Shown here piece by piece: positions 13,721 through 18,988 of a stretch of DNA of 18,988 nt; position 1 is the stretch's first letter; each line of letters starts with the position of its first letter. The notes under the pieces are model-generated. The model was not told the origin of the DNA, ran no database searches, and saw only the letters and a program-made list of their open reading frames with translations. The translations under genes were made by a program, and so were the position numbers. Origin of the DNA: Thermoflexales bacterium (GTDB lineage Bacteria; Chloroflexota; Anaerolineae; Fen-1058). The stretch spans positions 1 to 18,988 of the forward strand of contig JADGQE010000013.1 in NCBI GenBank assembly GCA_017882055.1. Reading direction: 5' to 3'.

Positions 13721-13946
13721 CCGTGGTATAGAAACCACTTGTGTATAATCACCAGTGAGCCAGTCTTTACTTGCCTGATCAAAGAAACACCAGGATGTGT
13801 GGTCAGCGCCACCTGTATCGATCAGAGAGCGTGACGATCAGCAACGCAGCGTGAGTCACATGTGCATGCAAAAGATGCCAGCCGCATCGTTCTCTGTTTC
13901 AACTCAAACGAAAATCCAAGTAACCTGCCTTCACGGAGAATCGAAC

Positions 13947-16397
13947 ATGGAAGTGGACATTCATAAAATCATTTCAAGCCTGACCTTACACGAAAAGGCA
14001 TCGCTGTGTTCCGGGTTGGACTTCTGGCATTTGAAGGGCATCGAGCGATTAGGGATTCCGTCCATCCTGGTTACCGACGGGCCACACGGGTTACGCAAGC
14101 AAGCTGGAAATGCCGACCGCGCCGAATTGACCCAGAGCATTCCCGCCACCTGCTTCCCCACCGCGTCAGCCACCGCCAGCTCATGGGATCGGAATCTGTT
14201 GTATGAAATCGGCCGAGCATTGGGTGAGGAAAGCCTCCAGGAGGACGTGGCCGTGATCCTGGGGCCGGGTGCCAACATCAAGCGCTCTCCACTGTGCGGG
14301 CGGAACTTCGAGTACATTTCCGAAGACCCCTATCTCACTGGCGAGCTGGCGGCGAGTCTAATCAACGGCGTACAGAGTCAGGGCGTGGGCACATCGCTGA
14401 AGCATTTCGCTGTTAACAACCAGGAGCGTCGGCGAATGACCATCGACGCCATCGTGGACGAGCGCACGCTGCGGGAAATTTATCTGGCGGGTTTTGAGCA
14501 GGCGATAAAAAAGGCGCGGCCCTGGACGGTCATGTGCGCCTACAACAAGATCAACGGCCGCTATTGCAGTGAGAGCGAGCGGCTGCTCACCACTATCCTC
14601 AGGGATGAATGGGCTTACGAGGGCCTCGTCGTCACCGATTGGGGTGCTTGCAACGATCGGGTTGAGGGGCTAAAGGCCGGGCAGGATCTGGAGATGCCCG
14701 CCAGTAACGGTCTGAATGATGCCAGAATCGTGGAAGCGGTGAGCAGCGGTGCGTTGGACGAAGCCGTGTTGAACCTGGCCGTGGAACGGCTTCTGAAGTT
14801 GATCTTCAAAGCCGCTGAAAACCGGAAGACCGGTTACAGGTACGATCAGCCAGCCCACCACGCACTGGCTCGCCGGGCGGCGGCCGAATCGATGGTGCTG
14901 TTGAAAAACGAGGATCACATTCTGCCTTTGAAGAAGAATGCGAAGATCGCCTTGATCGGTGCGTTCGCCAGACAGCCGCGTTACCAGGGCAGCGGCAGCT
15001 CGCTGATCAATCCGGCGCGGCTGGACAATGCTCATGACGAACTGGCCAAAGTCACCACCAACTTCACTTACGCGGCGGGCTACGACCTGATCACCGATCG
15101 GCCCGATGAAGCGTTGATTGACGAAGCCTGCGCCGCGGCGCGGAATGCGGATGTAGCGATCGTGTTTGCCGGGCTGCCCGCCGCCTACGAATCGGAGGGC
15201 TTCGATCGCGAGCATTTGCGCATGCCCGAAAGTCACAATCGCTTGATACAACGCGTCGCCGAAACCAACCCCAACATCGTTGTGATCTTGTCCAATGGCG
15301 CTCCGGTGGAAATGCCCTGGATCAGTAGCGTGAAAGGAATTCTGGAAGGATATTTGGGCGGTCAGGCCGGCGGTGGTGCAGCGTGGGATGTGATGTTCGG
15401 CGACGTCAACCCTTCGGGCAAGTTGGCCGAAACATTCCCCCGGAATCTGGAAGATACTCCCGCCTACAAATACTTCCCTTCCGGGCCAAAGACCGTCGAG
15501 TATCGTGAGAGCATCTACGTGGGCTATCGCTACTTTGATTCAGCCAGGAAAGCCGTGCTGTTCCCGTTCGGGCATGGGCTGAGTTATACGACGTTCGCCT
15601 ATTCGGACCTAAACATTGCCCGCGATCAGATCACGGATAACGACGGATTGAAAGTCAGCCTTGCCATCAGAAATACAGGCAGCGTGGCCGGCGCGGAAGT
15701 GGTTCAACTCTACGTCCGCGATGAAGCCGCAACGATCTTCCGCCCCGAAAAAGAATTGAAGGGCTTTGACAAAGTGTTCCTGCAGCCGGGCGAGGAAAGG
15801 CGCATCGAATTTACGCTGGATAAACGTTCCTTTGCCTATTACAACACCGGTATCGCCGGCTGGCACGTGGAGAGCGGGGCATTCGAGATCCTGGTTGGGG
15901 CTTCCAGTGCCGATATTCAAGCGAGAGGCAGAGTGTGGGTGGAGTCCACGCAACCCGCTGTGCGCGTTCCCGATCTGCGCCCGGCCGCACCGATCTACTA
16001 CAGCCTGCCATCTGATAAACTGGAGATCGATGAGAGTGCTTTCAGGGCGCTGTATGACTATGAACTTCCGAACAATCGGCGCCTGCCTGATGAAGCGTTT
16101 ACCATCAACTCCACGGTGAGCGAGGTGCGGAGAACCTTCATCGGCAGACAACTTTACGGCAGGGTGCGGGACAGCATCCGCCAGACGCTCGGCGCTGGAG
16201 AAGATGAAACCGTCAACAAGATGGCAGACAGGATGATAGAAGACTTACCCCTGCGGAACCTGGTCTTATTCAGTAATGGGCAGCTTTCCTTTGAGTTGAT
16301 GCACGCCTTGCTGCTGATGATGAACCGCAAGCCGATTCAAGGCTTCTTCCAATTGATCGCTACGCGGCTGAAAAAGAAGCGGGGGGCTGCCGAGTAG
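13947..16397 (+). CDS. Glycoside hydrolase family 3 beta-glucosidase-like enzyme
   Basis: This 816-residue GH3 enzyme hydrolyses terminal beta-linked sugars from oligosaccharides or glycosides; the exact sugar is not readable from sequence. The first domain (about 1-300) shows LVTDGPHGLR (41-50), the KHF substrate loop (152-154) and the nucleophile D231 in VVTDWG. The second domain contains EGYLGGQAGGGA..FGDVNPSGKLAETFP and PFGHGLSY. A fibronectin III-like domain follows with VQLYVRD and KELKGF. The last ~115 residues are an extra helical, basic tail (ending RLKKKRGAAE) seen in some GH3 proteins only. No signal peptide is seen, so it is probably cytosolic. GGAG (13935-13938) 8 nt before the ATG at 13947 decides the start against upstream in-frame ATGs. 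An MFS transporter lies convergently next door. Confidence 0.93.
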   Translation: MEVDIHKIISSLTLHEKASLCSGLDFWHLKGIERLGIPSILVTDGPHGLRKQAGNADRAELTQSIPATCFPTASATASSWDRNLLYEIGRALGEESLQEDVAVILGPGANIKRSPLCGRNFEYISEDPYLTGELAASLINGVQSQGVGTSLKHFAVNNQERRRMTIDAIVDERTLREIYLAGFEQAIKKARPWTVMCAYNKINGRYCSESERLLTTILRDEWAYEGLVVTDWGACNDRVEGLKAGQDLEMPASNGLNDARIVEAVSSGALDEAVLNLAVERLLKLIFKAAENRKTGYRYDQPAHHALARRAAAESMVLLKNEDHILPLKKNAKIALIGAFARQPRYQGSGSSLINPARLDNAHDELAKVTTNFTYAAGYDLITDRPDEALIDEACAAARNADVAIVFAGLPAAYESEGFDREHLRMPESHNRLIQRVAETNPNIVVILSNGAPVEMPWISSVKGILEGYLGGQAGGGAAWDVMFGDVNPSGKLAETFPRNLEDTPAYKYFPSGPKTVEYRESIYVGYRYFDSARKAVLFPFGHGLSYTTFAYSDLNIARDQITDNDGLKVSLAIRNTGSVAGAEVVQLYVRDEAATIFRPEKELKGFDKVFLQPGEERRIEFTLDKRSFAYYNTGIAGWHVESGAFEILVGASSADIQARGRVWVESTQPAVRVPDLRPAAPIYYSLPSDKLEIDESAFRALYDYELPNNRRLPDEAFTINSTVSEVRRTFIGRQLYGRVRDSIRQTLGAGEDETVNKMADRMIEDLPLRNLVLFSNGQLSFELMHALLLMMNRKPIQGFFQLIATRLKKKRGAAE

Positions 16398-16469
16398 GCG
16401 CTGTTCAACGCAAAACGATCTAATTTGCTCGATCACGATCCTCGCCGACTGGAACCCGTGAAGCGAATG

Positions 16470-17669
16470 TCACTCTTCACCGGGCAGCAGCCCGGCGGAA
16501 CTTTTCACGCTGTCACGGACCAGCGTCTTCATCACCACCCACGCCACACATGAACCGATCGCGCCCAACGCATACAGCCAGTACGCCCCGACTCGATCGA
16601 AGATAAAGCCGCTGGCCGGCGCGGCCACGATGCGAATAAAAGCCGGCAGCGTTACATTGAACAACGCCAGCATCGTCGTCACCTGGCGGTCGGGCACGCT
16701 GTTACTGATGAAACCCAGTACGGACACGACGTACCAACTAAACGAGATGCCGCCCACCGCCCGCATGAGCAGCAGCGTCGGCACCGAGGGAAAGAGCAAC
16801 ACTACACTCAAGCGCGCGGCTTCCAACAGGAACGAGAAGCGCAGCACGCGCGCAGCGGTGTGACGTCGCACCAGACGATCGGCCCACAGCATGCCCGGCA
16901 GTTCGATCGTCGCGCCGATGGTGCTCATCAAGCCCACAATCACATCGGCGGCGCCCAACTGTTTGAGATACAGCGCTTCAAAGGTGCGCAGGCCATACAT
17001 CATGAAACCGAATATGATTAACGCCAGGCCCAGCCCGGCCAGGCGGCGATCGTGCCGCACGACTCGCAGGGCTTGGCGCACGCCGAGTCTACGCCGCTCG
17101 TGGGGCAGGTGCGGCTCTTTCTTTGGCAAGCGCACCCGACCCAGAATACCCGCATTCGTCCAATAACCCACGGCATACCCGACAAACGCGACGATCAAGC
17201 CGACGCGTCCGATCAACCAGCCGCTGACTAAAGCCGTGACCGCCCACCCGAGCGAAGCAAACACGCGTACGCTGCCAAAACCCGAACGGGCTTTGCTCAA
17301 CAGCGTCAGCGCCAGTGCATCGCTGGCCGGTGAACTGCCCGCATTCATCAACGCCTCCAGCGTCACGAGCAACATCATCCAGACGAAAGCCGTCTGCCTG
17401 CTCAGCAGCAACATACACATGCCTGAGGCGAGTAATTCTAATTGCAGCCAGCGGCGGGGTCGGGCGGCGGCATCGCTCAGCCGTCCCCACAACGGCGCAG
17501 CCAGCAAGGCGACCAGCCCTGCGCACGTCGACAGCAGACCAATTTCAGTACCGCTTAATCCCTGTTGTTGATAGAACAGCGTGATGAACGGCAGTAGAAA
17601 TCCGCCGCCGCCGCCCATGAGCATGTAATACAGGCGCAGGATGGAGAGATTGCGATGAGCAGAAGGCAT
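16470..17669 (-). CDS. MFS transporter (MFS_1-like, sugar/nucleoside symporter type)
   Basis: This 399-residue protein has about 12 membrane helices with a long central loop (about 186-210, rich in Arg/His). The first helix contains a MLMGGGGGFLLPF stretch, and the loop after helix 2 carries the MFS motif A variant GRLSDAAARPRR. The layout resembles the MFS_1-like/LacY-type group, so a sugar, nucleoside or aromatic substrate with proton symport is likely but not proven. It is convergent with the GH3 gene, hinting at oligosaccharide uptake, though a shared pathway is only suggested by position. AGGG lies just before the ATG. A truncated paralogue lies upstream (17742-17848). Confidence 0.88.
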   Translation of the reverse strand: MPSAHRNLSILRLYYMLMGGGGGFLLPFITLFYQQQGLSGTEIGLLSTCAGLVALLAAPLWGRLSDAAARPRRWLQLELLASGMCMLLLSRQTAFVWMMLLVTLEALMNAGSSPASDALALTLLSKARSGFGSVRVFASLGWAVTALVSGWLIGRVGLIVAFVGYAVGYWTNAGILGRVRLPKKEPHLPHERRRLGVRQALRVVRHDRRLAGLGLALIIFGFMMYGLRTFEALYLKQLGAADVIVGLMSTIGATIELPGMLWADRLVRRHTAARVLRFSFLLEAARLSVVLLFPSVPTLLLMRAVGGISFSWYVVSVLGFISNSVPDRQVTTMLALFNVTLPAFIRIVAAPASGFIFDRVGAYWLYALGAIGSCVAWVVMKTLVRDSVKSSAGLLPGEE

Positions 17670-17741
17670 AATCCCTGACGAGTGAACAAGAAGAGAGTGA
17701 AGCGTGAGGAAGTTGAGGCGTGTAACCGACTACGCAGTCTG

Positions 17742-17848
17742 TTAACCGGCTGTCACGCGTGCCCGTTCGCGTACCATGATCTTCATCACGATCCAGGCAG
17801 CTATTGTCCCACCGATCGCGCTGACATACAACCAGACATCCGGAGGCG
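17742..17848 (-). pseudogene. C-terminal fragment of a second MFS transporter gene
   Basis: A minus-strand frame ending at TAA (17742-17744) reads WLYVSAIGGTIAAWIVMK..MVR..RVTAG. It aligns with the C-terminus of the adjacent transporter, WLYALGAIGSCVAWVVMK..LVR..SAG. DNA of the two tails is also similar (shared CTTCATCAC, CCGATCGCGC). Only about 34 codons remain, with no start or earlier helices. A tandem duplicate appears to have lost everything but its 3' end. The palindromic repeat at 17932-18077 lies just upstream of the break. Confidence 0.75.
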
Positions 17849-17931
17849 CGGCGCACGTGCCTTTCGCAAGACAGCCGTCTGCGATTCGTTGCTCCTAAAT
17901 GTACGCGGAGATGGAATAGTGCAGCACATAC

Positions 17932-18077
17932 AATGTGCAACTCTTTCCAGTAGCTCAATTCATGTCATTCTGAGCGGAGCGAAGAATCTCTGTGTTTATC
18001 AGCATCGAGTGCTGGTCGTGGTAGGGATTCTTCGCAAAAAGCGCTCAGAATGACACAACGAAAAGGAGTTGCACATT
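17932..18077. repeat. Long palindromic repeat, unoccupied copy
   Basis: The outer arms AATGTGCAACTC (17932-17943) and GAGTTGCACATT (18066-18077) are a perfect 12-bp inverted repeat. The interior starts GTCATTCTGAGCG (17964-17976) and ends CGCTCAGAATGAC (18042-18054). It aligns with 2668-2842 but lacks the two extra units found there. The outer arms of the two copies are unrelated in sequence although both are perfect, so only the core is shared. Both copies lie between genes. Confidence 0.8.
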
Positions 18078-18117
18078 AGGTTGCAGCGTGTGTTGTGGAG
18101 ATTGGCGGCTGATTCGC

Positions 18118-18747
18118 TCACGTCTTCGCGCCGCATTCCGGGCAGAACTTGACGTCGGCATTCATTTTGCTGCCGCACTGCGCGCAGAACCGTTCGCGCT
18201 TGATCGCCTGACCGCACTCCGGGCAGAATTTGGCGCCGGGCGTGATGCTCGCCCCGCAGTTGGGACACGCGCCGACGACGGTCTTGTCGAATTTTTCCTT
18301 CGTGACGTAGGTGGCTTCCTGTGCAACCTGGTGCGCTTGCTGCACCGCCGCCTCAGTCTGCGCTGCGGAATACTCGGCTTCCAGATCGGGCGCGCACTCG
18401 AGGCACAGGCCGCGCTCTTTGTTCCAACAACCTTCATCCACCCACTTGGCGCACCGCTTGCAGTGCTTGAAAAACGGCTTCACTTCTTCAACGGCCTTTT
18501 GAAATTCCTGATCGTGCTGCTTTTCCCACGCCGCCGAATGAATCTTCTGGCTGGCGCTCGCCGCGCTGCCGAACAGTCCGCCCAGCAGCCCGCTGGCGAC
18601 GTCGAGCGCATCGGTTATTGCGCCGCTGGCCGAGCCTTTGAATGTGCTCTGGTAGCCGCTGCCGCAGCGATCGCAGAAAAACTCGAATTGAAAGCCGCGA
18701 TCGGTGCTCAAATCATTGTGATTGCGAACGAATTGGATGAGTGTCAT
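18118..18747 (-). CDS. Multi-zinc-ribbon protein of unknown function
   Basis: This 209-residue protein carries a dense set of Cys pairs: C25/C28, C96/C99 with C107 and C115/C118, C161/C164 with C175/C178, and C188/C191 with C202/C205. The last two are textbook double zinc ribbons (CPNCG...FCPECG and CAQCG...FCPECG). Residues about 38-66 are a Gly/Ala/Ser-rich, mildly hydrophobic stretch, and about 120-150 looks helical. Such ribbons bind proteins or nucleic acids, and no enzymatic site is visible. GAGG lies 8 nt before the ATG, and a good promoter stands upstream. Function is unknown. It is monocistronic as far as the window shows. Confidence 0.85.
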   Translation of the reverse strand: MTLIQFVRNHNDLSTDRGFQFEFFCDRCGSGYQSTFKGSASGAITDALDVASGLLGGLFGSAASASQKIHSAAWEKQHDQEFQKAVEEVKPFFKHCKRCAKWVDEGCWNKERGLCLECAPDLEAEYSAAQTEAAVQQAHQVAQEATYVTKEKFDKTVVGACPNCGASITPGAKFCPECGQAIKRERFCAQCGSKMNADVKFCPECGAKT

Positions 18748-18793
18748 GCTTGAGACCTCACTGGCATCAAGATAGGGTCGTCGATTTCGCGGG

Positions 18794-18822
18794 ATTATAA
18801 ATGAAGTACGGTCAATTGTCCA
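18794..18822 (-). promoter_or_regulatory. Sigma70-type promoter for the zinc-ribbon gene
   Basis: On the minus strand TGGACA (18822-18817) and TATAAT (18799-18794) are separated by 17 bp. Transcription would begin about 40 nt before the ATG at 18747. Confidence 0.65.
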
Positions 18823-18912
18823 CCGAATTGATCAGTGGGACAAATACCCGGCGGCTCCTATCTTTTTGGTATGTGTTCAGTTGACGCGGGAATTCTCACC
18901 ACCAAGGCACAA

Positions 18913-18988
18913 CGCCTGGCGGCCCAGGCCATACCCAACGCCATGCGTTGGTGGCCCGCCAGGCGCCGCCGCATTGCGGCGGGTATGG
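18913..18988 (+). mobile_element. Composite of two nested 39-bp units, cut by the window end
   Basis: The outer 5' block CGCCTGGCGGCCCA (18913-18926) is followed at once by an inverted 39-bp unit (18927-18965; arms CAACGC-type with 3-nt loop, GGCCA/TGGCC stem). The outer hairpin CCGCCGC-ATT-GCGGCGG and GTATGG then run to the last base. This is 76 of the 78 bp of the composite at 1389-1466, so the next two bases should be GC. The flank to the left, ACCACCAAGGCACAA, looks like another interspersed repeat. Confidence 0.8.

Larger units (their letters stand above)
13468..13757. repeat. 290-bp inverted repeat carrying nested palindromic units
   Basis: The terminal arms CACTGGTGATTATAC (13468-13482) and GTATAATCACCAGTG (13743-13757) are a perfect 15-bp inverted repeat. 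Inside is a CACGGAG/CTCCGTG palindromic repeat: ACCACGGAGACACAG at 13490-13504, CACGGAGAAAAACAC at 13636-13650, and ACTCCGTGAACTCCGTG at 13661-13677. It is interrupted by the composite at 13505-13631 and a single unit at 13682-13720. Removing both restores a continuous hairpin. The left arm contains the stop codon of the phosphorylase gene, so the repeat abuts or has modified that gene's end. Confidence 0.8.

Noticed and set aside
13473..13812. Several open frames on both strands within the 290-bp repeat
   Set aside because: They are translations of palindromic repeat units. The same phrases recur at other repeat copies.
17545..17958. 137-codon minus-strand frame overlapping the MFS start
   Set aside because: It lies in another frame from the MFS gene and from the truncated paralogue, and its Cys/His/Arg-rich sequence is typical of a shadow frame.

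Overview
The window looks like a chromosomal segment of a Chloroflexota (Anaerolineae-like) bacterium. This is an inference. It rests on a small secreted protein ending in a YLPLI-type C-terminus, a secreted YQGRL-type/Gly-Val-repeat protein beside it, a MoxR/DUF58/VWA operon of the type common in that phylum, and intergenic DNA packed with hairpin repeats. There are no rRNA, tRNA, CRISPR or phage genes, and no transposase gene.

Layout: (1) 214-5749, minus strand: an operon read as membrane-anchored HtrA-like protease, MoxR AAA+ ATPase, DUF58 protein, VWA membrane protein 2, VWA membrane protein 1. Palindromic elements fill the two gaps around VWA 2. (2) 6176-7482, plus: two overlapping genes for secreted proteins, followed by a likely decayed secreted-protein fragment. 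(3) 7915-9999, plus: an OmpR-family response regulator and its sensor kinase, then a strong terminator. (4) 10090-12404, plus: two near-identical promoter modules with OmpR-type tandem half-sites. The first drives a short transcript that ends in a terminator about 140 nt later (candidate small RNA). The second drives an operon of a tiny membrane protein, ApbE (FAD:protein FMN transferase) and a ferric-reductase-like haem membrane protein, closed by a terminator. The likely picture is a two-component system controlling a flavin/haem extracytoplasmic electron-transfer module. (5) 12730-13476: a nucleoside-phosphorylase-family protein. (6) 13947-16397: a GH3 beta-glucosidase. (7) 16470-17669, minus: an MFS transporter with a truncated paralogue upstream of it. 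(8) 18118-18747, minus: a multi-zinc-ribbon protein.

The most striking content is intergenic. A family of 39- or 45-bp units has a fixed 14-nt 5' block (CGCCTGGCGGCCCA), a variable perfect hairpin with a 3-nt loop, and a fixed 8-nt 3' block (GCATGGGC or close). I count ten units in 19 kb. Several sit cleanly inside other, larger palindromic repeats, and some sit inside each other. A pair of related host repeats at 2645-2856 and 17932-18077 acts as an occupied/empty-site pair. It shows two units inserted with exact ends and no target duplication. Stem changes are compensated between units, which suggests that a folded single strand is the selected form. I do not recognise this as a named element.
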